From Piper betle (Eukaryota > Streptophyta > Magnoliopsida > Piperales > Piperaceae): 64,000 nt of DNA. The notes under the pieces were generated by a model. It saw nothing but the letters and a program-made list of their open reading frames with translations. It did no database searches and had not been told where the DNA came from. The stretch lies in contig JAURVB010014854.1 of assembly GCA_033002965.1 (NCBI GenBank), positions 42,709 through 106,708 of the forward strand, given 5' to 3'. The translations under genes were made by a program, and so were the position numbers. This document shows positions 35,408 to 46,357 of the stretch, piece by piece (position 1 is the stretch's first letter; each line of letters begins with the position of its first letter).

Positions 35408-35475
35408 CCCGTGAGCTGGATTAAAGGCACGAGCCGTCTCGAGAATGGTCAAGATCAAAGTTAGGCCTATATATA
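35408..35475 (+). promoter_or_regulatory. Weak promoter similarity upstream of small-protein copy 4
   Basis: CCCGTGA at 35408-35414 matches the first seven bases of the block in copies 1 and 3, and TATATATA follows at about 35468. The spacing differs (about 55 bp instead of 16-19), so this may be chance. Confidence 0.35.
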
Positions 35476-35586
35476 TTCTGTTCATACTCAAATTATCTCA
35501 CAATTTACCAGCGAAAAACGAGCAATATTTGGGGCCAACAAGCCAACTTATTGCAAACGATCGATGTATAATTTTCAAGCTCGGCC

Positions 35587-35841
35587 ATGGCACCGAGCTT
35601 CGACTGCACCCATATCAGATCAGTTGCCGATGGAGAGACACGCCCATTAGCTGATCATAAGGAGGCCATCACTTGCCTACCAGGGATGGTGACTTACATC
35701 GTTGATGGGTTGGAGATAAACAAGCTAACGATGGAATTAATGGCGGATGAAACTAAAATGAAGAAGAAGCTGATTGAATGGGCTAAAGCGGTTGCTTCTT
35801 CCAACAGAAACTTGTGCACAGCATTGCACTTTGGTTTATAG
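35587..35841 (+). CDS. Small-protein family copy 4, N-terminally altered, 84 aa
   Basis: The frame starts MAPSFDC at the Met that aligns with the internal Met of LAMAGADYxEC in copy 3. Just upstream, ATGTATAATTTTCAAGCTCGG (from 35566) aligns with the family start but has lost one base before GGCCATGGCA, putting the ancestral ATG out of frame. Downstream, RPLADHKEA takes the place of PPHLLAD, and KMKKKLIEWAKAVASSN matches the WAKHVA block of copies 1 and 3. It is a divergent member that could still be translated from 35587, or a pseudogene. Function unknown. Confidence 0.5.
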   Translation: MAPSFDCTHIRSVADGETRPLADHKEAITCLPGMVTYIVDGLEINKLTMELMADETKMKKKLIEWAKAVASSNRNLCTALHFGL

Positions 35842-38011
35842 TGAATATCGGCAGCATATTTATAAATTTAATTCATTCTTTTCAATATTCTTTCGATATC
35901 TAACAAGTCAACATTTCTTTTGATGCATGTGTATATATTTACCACCTTAAATAACATTGTCATTACTCCTAGCACGACACTATATATATAGACGCACAAA
36001 CAGAGTTCACTGCAAGAAATCAGGTTTTGGTTCTTCTCTTTTCTAAGTCTTCCTTCATACGTCCTTGAGTTTGTCTTGCTCTTCCCCTTTTGTTCGTTCC
36101 CTCCTTTCCTTAAATCTCCTTAACTTCTAACTTCTTTCATTTTCTCTCAAATCTTTCTCTCATCTTCCTTTTCAAATTCTATTCCTTTCTACTTGAAATA
36201 TTCATCACTCTTTTTTCAATCTAATCTCCTCCTTTCTCAATTATCTCCCTCTTCTTCATCAACCTTCATGATGAAAAACGTTAACATCCCCCTAATGTTC
36301 TACTTGACTCCTCCATCGATGTTAAGGAAGTAGCTAGTAAATATTTTCAGGAGGTTGAACACTCGCTCTTCTACTTATTTCAATTCCTCCACTTCACTTC
36401 ACCCTTTTAACTCGTCGTATCTCCATCACAATACTCTACACCTTATTCCCATCCTTCTAACTCTTCTATCTCGTTGACTTCTTCTCTTCTTCTAATTACT
36501 CCATCAATTTGTCAAAAAAGAGAAAAAAGATAGAGCAATTAGTTTTTTATGACTTAATAAATATGGATTGATTTTGATCTTGAGTGTTTCACGGTGTTTG
36601 ATCAGTTAGTGGGAGTTATGCTAGCAGTAATAAATATTGTGATCGTTGTTATTGTGATTTTGGTGGTGTTGCTTGGGCAATGAATTGAAGTTGTCGAGTT
36701 TCTTCTGTGGATCATTCATGCTAATCCAAGCAATATATAGAGATTTTACAAGCTCATACAAACCAGTTGAGGGCGAAATTGGATCCGTGTTTGGATCGAC
36801 TGAATAGTCCCGGTCTTCGACATGATTTTTGTTCACCTAAGTCACCGGATTTTAGAGCAGAAGATTACTTCGTGGATGCAGTTTTTACCTGTAAGTGTGC
36901 AATCTACATATTTGACCAAAGGCTTCTCTACAAGAGATTTTGGAAGATACACCAATTGTTTGTTTGGGATTCACGAGGAATTTTCTTTTGGTGTGCACTC
37001 GAGTTAAGTTTTCGAGATATGTAGTGTGAAGAATAGGTTATTTGCAGTTCATAAACCATATATAACAGCCAAATTAGAATGCAACCGTTGGCAGCAACAA
37101 AGTGCAACAGAGCCATCTAAATGCTCAATGCTGTCGTGTTCTTTTTGGTGTTAGTTACTATATTAAGGCCTTATCTTTTGTTGTATTTAGCAGTCCTTTT
37201 CTTGAGGCCAAGAAAATTTTAGGGGAAAGGAATGGTACCATATCAAGAATGAGCAAGGGTTTTTTTCACATAATTGGTGCCATGCATGGCCATAGCATAT
37301 ATCATGTTCCTGCTCAAAATGCTATAAACACCCTGGATTGGTGATAGGTCACTGCACTTTATTCGAATGAACAATTACAAATAATCGCTGTACCAGATAA
37401 CCCATACTTACATCTCATCTCATTCTTACCCCTTCTGATGTTTCACTATTGCAAGTATATACGCATATTGCAAGCGGAAAACGTACTACAAACTAGTTCA
37501 AGCATCGTATATGCAGAGTAGGCAGAAAAAACGGTTACAATGCAAGAAATGATACTGTTAACACTCAAAACCAAGAAAGGAAATGATGTAAACGAGAAAT
37601 GCAGATGGAGGATAGTTTTAATTAAAATTCTTTATCGACTCTAAAAATTCTCCGAATGGACCTGACGGCTTTTAAAAGTTTTAATGGATGATCGACTCTT
37701 TGAGCAAAACTTGTCGAGATATATATATATTTTTTAACTTAGTAAAGTCAAATAAATTTGTCAATTTCAATATAAAAGTAACAATATATATATATATATT
37801 GTAATATTTAATTTACTTAATTAAAAAAAGAGTATAAATAACTCTGGCTTAGATCAGTCGGGACTCCAATTTAAAAACAAAATTATCTCTCAGTTTTTTC
37901 AACACCTTATATTTAAGAACATAAAAAATGTACGCTGCGTGGGGACTCTGCTAGATGATCTTAAGGTGGAACTTGTTTCTTTCTTCATTCGGGAATGGGG
38001 TTGACCAAATC
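35842..38011. other. Intergenic, no recognised gene
   Basis: A CT-rich leader-like stretch (36000-36270) and open frames on both strands around 36620-37340 were examined; none show a known domain. The stretch at 36767-37024 on the plus strand (DAVFTCKCAIYIFDQRLLY) is the longest but is not recognised. Confidence 0.5.
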
Positions 38012-38374
38012 TAGGAGTAAGTATTTGATCGCTCAGTTTTGAACCAAACTTTCAAAATAAAGTTCAATCGACAAATTTAGAACCAAAGAAGAAACTGATT
38101 AACTAAAATGAATCTATTTTTAAATTTGACATTATATTGATTTAAAAGATAATATTTACAAAAGTTTATCCTGAATCAACCGAACTATCTATAATTGAAT
38201 ATATTTTAGGCATATATCTCATCTTAGGCATCTAAAATAAACTAGACTTTTTTATGAAAAAACAGCAAAAAAGGATTTTCATTAAAAAAACCAATGGTCG
38301 AAATCGAAAACTTCGGCATTACCGAACCCAAAATCTCTGTTTATTCGGTTCGAACCAAAACCTAATCACCCTTA
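38012..38374. mobile_element. Possible short non-autonomous hAT-like element
   Basis: Left TAGGAGTAAGTATTTG and inverted right TAAGGGTGATTAGGTTTTGG, with TTGAACC/TTCGAACC words just inside both ends. Flanks ACCAAATC and GGCAAACC agree only partly, so this is tentative. Confidence 0.4.
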
Positions 38375-40513
38375 GGCAAACCGGCAAAGCCCGTGTTGAC
38401 TGCTCATGTGTAGGCAATGGGCTATGGTAGCTGTTTGTCAACTACACAGCTAATTGTTCTTGTATTATAAATATTATAAGTCTGACCAACGAAGTTATTT
38501 ATTCGTCCTTGAGGTTCTCGTCTTATCAAAGCCAAGATAATTTATAATGCATACTTAATTTAGAACAGACGCTTGAGGTGACTTTGAGGTCATAATATAT
38601 ACATCACAGTACTCAAACTTGACGCCAATTCTTGCTATGTCGAATTAATCTCCAAAAAATGGACTAAGATGCATGTCCTTGATGTGCTCAACCTATATTG
38701 ATTATTATGGATGGACTCAGCTTAAGCAAACAAAAGAAGACAATAGTAACAATAGTTGCCCCACAAGCACTCCAAGTTAAAACGAGCCTCCAGAGTACTG
38801 GCAAAGAATTATACCCTTTTTTTTATTTAAAAAACTCTATAAGTTGAATCTACAGTTTGTCGAGTCAAATAAGTCAAACTTTACAAATAACTTTACAGTG
38901 AGTAATTTTATGATCCACTATCCGATTTAAGTAATAAAAATCGTTAAAATATATTATTTTTATTTTAAATTAGCTAAATCTATAATTTTAATTTCTGCAA
39001 ATCATATACTTATCATCAAAAGAGCAATAAATATTAATTTTATACAATTTTTTATTTAACTAATTGAATATTTAGTATAATTAATTTCGAGTCGGTATGA
39101 AGCATATTCTACTCTATGGCATGTCAAGCCGAATCCAAATTTGAGGTTTTTAAACTATGTTATTATATATGATATATTAAAAAATAAATCAATAGAAAAG
39201 AGGCTGACGGGTTCACCTTCATTAAGGATTTGCTATAATAAGTTTTACAATATTTGTTAAAGTAAGTGCTAGAGTAAAGTCACTTTAACACTTGCATTAT
39301 TAGCTTAAATTTCCATAATTTGGGGTATTTAAAATTTTAAGTGCAATAATTAAATTAATCTCTTTCAATTAAAAAGATTTAAATTATTTATATAAGTGTT
39401 ACAGCAAATTTATTGTAGCACTTATTAGAACAAATCTCTAGCCCTTTGACAGGGGCAAAGAATTCACTAACTAATTTGGCAATCTCATACAAAAAACATA
39501 GTTTCAAATAGCATATTGCACCACCTGGTTAATATAAAGCCTTTAAATTCCGTGTGATTTAGGCTTTTATATCATTCTAATCCCCCCAATTTTTTAACAC
39601 ATGTGAAAAACCAATCTTTTTGTCAAAAATTACGATATTTTAAACGATATTTTATAAAGTATTGATAACTAAATATTTTTAAATATTCAATAAAATATTT
39701 TATTGATAATTTTAAAATTTATGACTAAACCCAATTCGACCTAATTAAATCAAACATACCTATACCAGTTATAAATCAACTAATTCGATCCTTAAAACTA
39801 AGGTACAACATCTCTTACAATATCTATCAAGCAAGTGGCGAGCGCGTAATCAACTTCCGTTCAAAAAGACGGTTTCGAAGTATTTCTACAGCACAAGAAC
39901 GAAGCCACTTCAAGGGCAACCACAGAGCCAATCCACAACAGATAACACAGGCAATCTGAGGAATCCAATCAACCCCGTTGAAAGGACATAACTGGTGGAA
40001 ATATTTAGTGAATTAAATTTAGAACGCAAATTATTGTTTTCCAATAAAAACTCATTATAAATTGAGCTCCAATTCTTGACAAAACAGAAGAAAAAACAAT
40101 CAATTCTTACGATCTACTTACTTCGATGAACATGCTCGGGCATATTATTTTTGAGATGTTAAAAGCATCTGTTGAATAATAAAAGCAAATTCAATCAGAA
40201 GAAGATGAGATCCATGATAAGCTCCAAATGCACTCGCATGCACTGAGATATTCAACATCGGGCTGTCTCATATAACCCCCTTTGATCATCATACTCCATC
40301 AAAAAGTGCGTGCATATGTAAATGCGAAATTTCAACCAACATCAAAAAGTGCGCACACATATGTGAAATTTCAATGAATTCATTAATAAGCTGCGTAAAA
40401 ATATGTGATCTGTACACAAGAACCATGCAGAATCCGAAATTTGTAGCAGAGAAAAAAGAACAACATAATCTACGTACAGCAAGCATTAACATATAATAAT
40501 AAGAATGAAGTTG
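38375..40513. other. AT-rich intergenic stretch
   Basis: No gene. It includes the second copy of the dispersed repeat at 38870-39165. The last few hundred bases would hold the 3' end of the STOP2-like gene. Confidence 0.55.
38870..39165. repeat. Dispersed AT-rich repeat, copy 2
   Basis: Aligns with 13650-13945 in the same orientation; see that entry for shared blocks. Confidence 0.5.
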
Positions 40514-41562
40514 CTAAATCTTGCCTAGATAGTCCGATCTCAAAGCTTCATCCTGCAAATCCAAAAGGCCTTCGAAGGAACAATCATCTTCCATTGCATT
40601 GAATCCATCAAGCAAAGCTTCCAATGACCCAAATCCAGCAGAGTCTTCCTCATCAATACCAGCATCGTCACCTTCTTCCCCAACCTCCACCTCCTTCGCC
40701 TTCTCCTTATCCAGGTCCCCCATGCCCGCGGGCATGTGCCCCTCGAACAGAGCCAGATGCCCAAAGAGCTTATCTTTCCGGGAGAAGCTCGTCCCACAAG
40801 AACACTTCCACCTGCATTCCCCGCAATGCTTCAAATGGCTCTTCAAATCCGCCACAACCGAGAAGCTCTTCTTGTGGCACCGGTTGCAGGAGTACATCTT
40901 GGGGCAGTGGCTCCTCTTGAAGTGGTTCTTCACGCAGACGGCCGACTTCAAAGGCCGGAACTTTTTGTGGGCCCTGTTCCGGTTGCAGCCGGGGAAGGGG
41001 CAGGAGAACCTGATCCCGCCGGCGGTGACGCCGGCGCCGGGCTTGGCGAGAGCCGCCGGGGTCTTGAACTGCTCTCCGTGCGCCCTCATGTGCATCCGAA
41101 GGTTAGCGTCGCGCTTGAACCCCTTCCCGCACACCTCGCAGATGTGCACATGGTCGGCAAGCAGCTCCACCGCGTCAGGCTCCACAATCTCGCAGTCTGA
41201 CACCTTCGATTCAACAAAGTCGGGGGCTTTTCCGGCCCCGGATGGGGGGCCGCGGCGGCAGCCTGGGGGAGGGGCGGGAGGAGGTGGTGGGAGGCTTGGA
41301 GGAGGGCGGCGGCGTTGGAGATGGCGAGGCGGAGGACAGATGAGATCTCGGAGGACGCGAGCTGTGAGTAGTGGCGAGGAAGCTTGGAGGGGGATCGGAG
41401 GGAGTAGTAGAGGTGGTGGCGGAGGGAATCGACCCGGCGTAGGAGGAGGGAGAGGTTGTGGAGGGGGATGCGAGGGTCGGAGGTGGAGGGGAGGATGGGT
41501 AGCAGATCGCCGGCGGCGGAGTTGGGCGGTGGTTGGCCGGGGAAGAAGTCGTCGGGAGCCAT
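40514..41562 (-). CDS. STOP2-like C2H2 zinc-finger transcription factor with an apparent one-base frameshift
   Basis: STOP1/STOP2 proteins are nuclear C2H2 factors controlling acid and aluminium tolerance genes. The start [15 protein letters not shown] is at 41562; the N-terminal frame runs to PGPEKPP. It then must shift to the frame [13 protein letters not shown], which carries [20 protein letters not shown] and three more zinc fingers: [22 protein letters not shown] and [18 protein letters not shown]. The fingers lie at about residues 140-276 of a joined protein of about 349 aa, close to STOP2-type length. An acidic C-terminus follows ([18 protein letters not shown]). The total 1049 nt is one short of a multiple of three. 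The likely site is the G run at 41222-41226 (C run in the gene), where one more base restores PPDFVES. It is intronless, as usual for the family. Either a consensus error or a true null allele. Confidence 0.88.
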
Positions 41563-41750
41563 GGCAGTGTGGAGGGGAGCTGGTGAACACGATGCAGGAG
41601 ATAAAAGAGTCAAAGACGAACATACTTGGTGGGAAGGATAGAAGAACCTTCCTTTTGATATATTTTTGCCACCCCTTTGTCCGCCCACGCTGTGAATGGC
41701 CTAGTCCGCCCACGCTGTCAATGGCTCAAAAGAATTTTATATATATATAG
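41563..41750. other. Upstream region of the STOP2-like gene
   Basis: It contains a duplicated GTCCGCCCACGCTGT(G/C)AATGGC motif (about 41680-41725). No clear TATA box was identified. Confidence 0.4.
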
Positions 41751-41754
41751 AAAA

Positions 41755-42385
41755 AAACTTATCTTGTATTCTTGGTTGTGCCGGAGTTTGATCTTGGCCT
41801 TTGGATTAGCATCCAATAGCCAAGATAAAAATAAAAAAAGGTTGTCGGCGCCGCCGCAACAGCGAAGGCGGAGGGGCGGGAAGGGTGCCCGGCCACGGCG
41901 ACGGCCAGGGCGACGGCCAGGGGCGGCAGCGACAGGGGACGGGGGCACGACGTAGTAGGGTGGCGGGCAGAGGCCGAGGGGGCACGACCGGGTGGCAGAC
42001 TGGGGCCGAGGGGGGCACGGCCGGGTGGCGGCAGGGGCCGAGGGGCGCGGTGGGGTAGCGGGCGGGGGACGGGGGTGTCGCGCGGTGGGGTGGCGGGGAG
42101 GGGACGGGGGCGTCGCGCGGCGGGGTGGCGGGCGGGAGACGGGGTGGCGGTGGTGTCGCCCGGCGGCGGGCCAGCAGGGGAAGAGGTAAGGTGGCTAGAT
42201 CCGCCGCCCCATCGCCTGGTGGTTACGTCGCCGCCCCGGACGGGGCGGCGACGGGCCGGGCAGGGGCAGCGGCGACGCCAGAAAGTTTTTTTTTAGGGGG
42301 GAAGTGGGGGGCATGTTTCAGCCGCTGGATTTGATCCAACGGCTGAAACACTGCAGCACAACCATCTTGGCTGTGCTGGAGTACA
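41755..42385. mobile_element. GC-rich DNA transposon-like unit with hairpin-bearing ends
   Basis: The left end TTGGTTGTGCCGGAGT and inverted right end ATGGTTGTGCTGCAGT match. Each is followed by a short palindrome: GGCCTTTGGATTAGCATCC...AATAGCC at the left, and TTTCAGCCGTTGGATC...ATCCAGCGGCTGAAA at the right (inverted). The core (41840-42290) is a GGGGCGGG-rich, low-complexity block. No target duplication could be fixed and no protein is recognisable. Confidence 0.5.
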
Positions 42386-42396
42386 GTCTCCTTGCC

Positions 42397-42400
<4 letters not shown>

Positions 42401-42454
<54 letters not shown>
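42401..42454. repeat. (TA)n microsatellite
   Basis: Unbroken TA dinucleotides for about 54 bp between two GC-rich transposon-like units. Confidence 0.95.
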
Positions 42455-42459
<5 letters not shown>

Positions 42460-43355
42460 GTTGTAATGTGCTGTAGTCTTTTTATATTGCACGGCCTGTG
42501 GGTTATAGATAAAAATCCAATAGCCCACAGCCCCCCACCCTATGACCCAGCAACCCAACCCGTCTGACTCGCCTGACCTGGCCTTCCGCTCGATCCAACA
42601 ATCGGACGGCCTGCCACTGCACAACTGAGCCCCTACTGTGACCGAAGCCGCCCGCCACCTTGTCGTGGCTCCCTGGCATGACCTGCCTTCCTAACCCTAC
42701 TTGCCGCCCGCGACCGACCACCCCTACCACCCAGTCGCGGCCTGCCCACCCCTTTGCAACGGCCCCCCAGCCGCCTGACCTAGCCTCCTGCCCGATCCCA
42801 CTGCCGCCCCACCCACCACTGTACAACTGAGCCCCCACCGTGACTGAAGCCGCCCGCCACCTTGTTGTGGCTCCCTCAGTACGACCTACCCTCTTGATCC
42901 CGCCCACCGCCCCCCACCACAACCGACCACCCCCACAACCCTGCCACAGCCTGCCTGCCCCTTCACAATGGCCCCCCAAGCTGCCTGCGGGCGGCTTGGG
43001 GGCCGCTGCAGAGGGGCAGGCCGGCCATGGTGGGGTGGCAGGGGTGGTCGGTCACGAGTATGGGGTCGGTCACAGGGCGGCAGGCAGGGTCGAGAGGGCA
43101 GGTCTTGCCGAGGGAGCCACGACGAGGGTACCTGGCGGCTTCGGCCGTGATGGGGGCTTGATCGTGCGGCAGGAGGCCGGCAATGGTGGGATCGGGCAGG
43201 AGGCCGGGTCGGGCGGGTCAAATGGGTTGGGTGGGTTACAAGTTGGGGGTTGTGGGCTTGAGGGCTGTGGGCTGTTGGATTTTCATCCAAAGGCCCACTG
43301 GCCGTGCACGGCAAAAAGGTTGCACCACATTGCTGCCTTTTGTGGGGCGTTGTCA
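42455..43355. mobile_element. GC-rich DNA transposon-like unit with about 70-bp terminal inverted repeats
   Basis: The left arm has AATGTGCTGTAGTCTTTTT, TGCACGGCC, TGTGGG, then AATCCAATAGCCCACAGCCC. The inverted right arm has AATGTGGTGCAACCTTTTT, TGCACGGCC, AGTGGG, then AATCCAACAGCCCACAGCCC. This long inverted-repeat form is like Mutator-type non-autonomous elements, but no 9-bp target duplication was found. A third related end (AATGTATGGTGTGCTGTC ... ATTGGATTAAAATCCAAC) at about 43365-43425 suggests a further nested or truncated copy. Confidence 0.6.
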
Positions 43356-43429
43356 TCTTTTGGCAATGTATGGTGTGCTGTCAAATCTGGGCATTGGATT
43401 AAAATCCAACAACCCATATTTCTCACCCG

Positions 43430-44474
43430 CCCAAGACTCGTCCTAGACCCGCCCGCCCGTCCGACCCGCCCCCTACCACAGTCCCTACCAGCCGCTGCCC
43501 CTACCAGCCGTGACCCCCCTTTTCCCTGTCGGCAGCCCCCTCGCCCGCCACGATGACCCACTCTGTCGTTGTCCCCCCCTCCCCCTCGCCCCAAGCCGCC
43601 ACAGCCCCCCATCCTGCCGGCCTGCCTACCCTGCTGGCGCCCTCCCCCCACCCCTGCTTGTCGCCACTTCTCCCTCGCCCCTGGCTGCCCCCTTCCAACC
43701 CAGCGTGGCCTCTGCAGTAGCCCCCTTAACATTCCCCCTCCCCCAGTCTCCGCCCCCGCCAATCGTAGTCGCCCCCCCTCCCCCCGCTCCCACCGAAGCG
43801 GCGGCGGGGTGAGGTTGGGCGGGGGGTGCCAGGGGACGAGGAGCTGGGGTGAGGTTGGGCAGGGGGTGCCGGGGCGGGCAACGGGGGGAAGGGTGGGGTG
43901 GTGGAAGACAAGGTGGGATGGGGTGGGCTCGGCGGGGCAGCGGGCGATGGGGCGGGCGACAAGGCGGCGACCGGTGGTGGGGACTTGGTGAGGCTGGGCA
44001 GGGGGGTGGTGGGTCGGGGAACGGAGCGCGGGGGGGTTGGTGGGGTGGGGGGGGGGGACGGGGTGGCGGCAGCAGATGGACCGCAGGTGGGGGGGGGACG
44101 GCGTGCGGCGGCAGTGGCGATCGGAAGTGGTGATGGGCGGCGTGTTGGGGAGAGAGAAGGGGGGAAGAACGTGCTATTTTTTCCCCAACGGTGGCATTCT
44201 CGTAAATAAAAGTTTACTCGACTCTTACTCGAGTTAAAAATAATAACTAACTCCAAATAATTCAAAAAAATCCAAAAAATAAAAAAAATATCATAAAATA
44301 TAATACACATCTTAATATAAAAATGACATGTTTTGTAACTAATAACCCACCAATTGTGACTAAGTTAAAATTTTTACGTAGGACCTATTTAATTGAACTG
44401 ATTCGTGGTCGATTTACACTGATTCTATCTGATTCAGTGACTCCCTCGAAAACCGATTCTGATTTTTTCAACCA

Positions 44475-44476
<2 letters not shown>
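43430..44476 (+). mobile_element. Element C: partial relative of hAT-like elements A and B
   Basis: The right end (TTTTTTCAACCATG at 44463-44476), the TGGCATTCTCGTAAATAA junction (about 44191-44209) and the ACTCGAGTT module (44215-44310) match elements A and B. The left is a GGGGTGGG-rich core (about 43800-44150). The left terminus is missing or buried in the neighbouring GC-rich units, so the start is approximate. A (TA)n tract begins right after the right end. Confidence 0.6.

Positions 44477-44477
<1 letters not shown>

Positions 44478-44517
<40 letters not shown>
44478..44517. repeat. (TA)n microsatellite
   Basis: About 40 bp of alternating AT directly after the right end of element C. 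Confidence 0.9.
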
Positions 44518-44520
<3 letters not shown>

Positions 44521-46357
44521 TTAGTGATGGCTGACATGACAACTCAGATTTTTTTACGCAGCACGATTTGAACATCTAACAACTCGTGGCCTAATGGGGC
44601 TCACCTATGGGTATGTAGAATATGTATATAGACGGAAAGTTTAGATCAAGACCGTTCAAAGTCAAAATTGACTCGAGTCCTAAAAGTGACTTTATAAACG
44701 GGAATAAAAGGAAGAACACTTAATAAGCCTCAAACCTTCAACTAAATTGGGCGAAAACCTATGACTTAATCAAGTTGGGCCCACATGGGCACAATCGAGT
44801 GATTCAAAATCTCTATGATGTATACAAAAGAGATGCTACAATGACCTAAATCTAAGCTTATAACCCCGGCTAACCTATAAAAATCATTTGTGTATCTTAT
44901 GTCTATAATGATAACTCATGTTTTATTATTGTTTACCTTAAGCTATCATTTGCATGTCAAGGATATTCAGCCACTATAACATACTTATATAACCATTTGG
45001 GCTTCATACTCATGATTTGAAAACTGATCTTACTCGCTTGCTCGAATCGACTAAAGAGTAGCCCGAATTGGGTAAAATTATAAGCGGGTAAAACCCTAAC
45101 TCAAAACTGTTTTACAAAACATGAATATAATAATTTTACAAATCAACATTTTCTCGTAAAAAATAAAAGAAATTTAAAGAAAATTTTGAAGGCAGATGGG
45201 AAAATTATTTTATTTTCATCTTATTTTCTTATTGTCTAAACACCTAAAAAAGTTAAAAAATTTTTTATTTCATTTCATTTCCATTTGTTATGATTTTTTT
45301 ATTTGCATTATTTTTATTCCAAATAAATGAATCGTAAATGAAAAATTAACTATATAAATATATAATCATGCTATATCGACTTTCTTCACCACCCTCTCCA
45401 CCCACGTTATAAAATAAGGGTAAGTATTAATTATAATATAAAAAAATGTCTTAGATAATTATATAAAGGCATAGGTGAAGAACGTCGATATAACATTTTT
45501 CATAAACATAATAAAGTTACCTTAAATATTCATAACGATGATTGTATTAAAAAAATAAAGTATATAAATTTGAGTGAGCGTTACATTTGACTATTTCTTG
45601 TGATTTAATTGCTATTTTCTCTCCAATATATATTAACTTTTTTATGTCATTTCAATGCATACGGTCAAACGGTTGATTTATTTTTTCTGTTTATATTTGT
45701 AACCAAAAAAATAATGATAAGCTTAGTTTTATGAAATTTATGCCCATCACCCGCTTCTTTCCAAGCACAACTAAAAATCTTTAAATGATCAAATATACTC
45801 TGTATATTAATAAAATAGAATTCAATACCGTTTTGTTTTTTGATTAAAAAAGTAGGAAATTTAACTATAAATAAATAAATAAGTAAATAAATAAATAAAA
45901 AGATTAATTATTATAATTTACTTTCTTATTCAATTAAAATTTATCTTTAAAATAATTAAAATTTAAATTTAAATCAATAAATTATTATAATTTATCTCGT
46001 TATTCAACGAAAATTTATTTTAATTAAAATTTTTTAAACGTCGCATCAAAAACTTAAATATTTTTTTAACGTGACTATTTTATTTATTTTTAAAAAAAAA
46101 TAAAACCAAAAAACCATGCAAATTCCATTGAGGTTGGCACCAGTTGACGAGAGCCTTAAATTGGGCGTACACACGCAAAAACCCAACATGGAGAGGTGGC
46201 CCTAACCCGCGTCGTCGCCACGTCCCTCGTCTTTGGTGCCGTTCCTATCTCCCTCGGTTCCCTCGCCCACCACCTCCCAACGCCACCACCCTCGCCACCA
46301 ACAGCAAACCCCACCACCACCCTCGCCACCCTCCCCAATCCACCCTCCACCGACGCC
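44518..46357. other. AT-rich intergenic and TOM1-like upstream region
   Basis: No gene until 46358. 45120-45360 resembles 57330-57525, a shared T/A-rich dispersed repeat. Just before the gene, a five-codon upstream frame (MERWP) starts at about 46188. Confidence 0.5.
45120..45360. repeat. Dispersed T/A-rich repeat, copy 1
   Basis: Aligns by eye with 57330-57525. Both contain a TTTATTTT...TTATTTTCTTA block, an AAACA block, CATT(A/T)CCATTT and TTTACATT/TTTGCATTATTTTTA. Confidence 0.4.

Noticed and set aside
36621..37344. Open frames on both strands around 36.6-37.3 kb
   Set aside because: Composition is mildly gene-like but no domain, splice pattern or homology could be recognised by eye.
41563..41713. 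N-terminal extension of the zinc-finger frame
   Set aside because: The zinc-finger frame is open to 41713, but its Pro-rich upstream part is the wrong frame of the real N-terminus, which begins MAPDDFF at 41562.
40599..41750. Long plus-strand open frame opposite the STOP2-like gene
   Set aside because: It is the antisense shadow of the GC-rich zinc-finger gene, with Pro/Ser/Arg-rich low-complexity translation and no domain.
42503..44310. Many long overlapping frames in the GC-rich island
   Set aside because: All are Gly/Arg/Pro/Ala-rich and open in several frames on both strands because stop codons are rare in GC-rich repeats; none has a domain.
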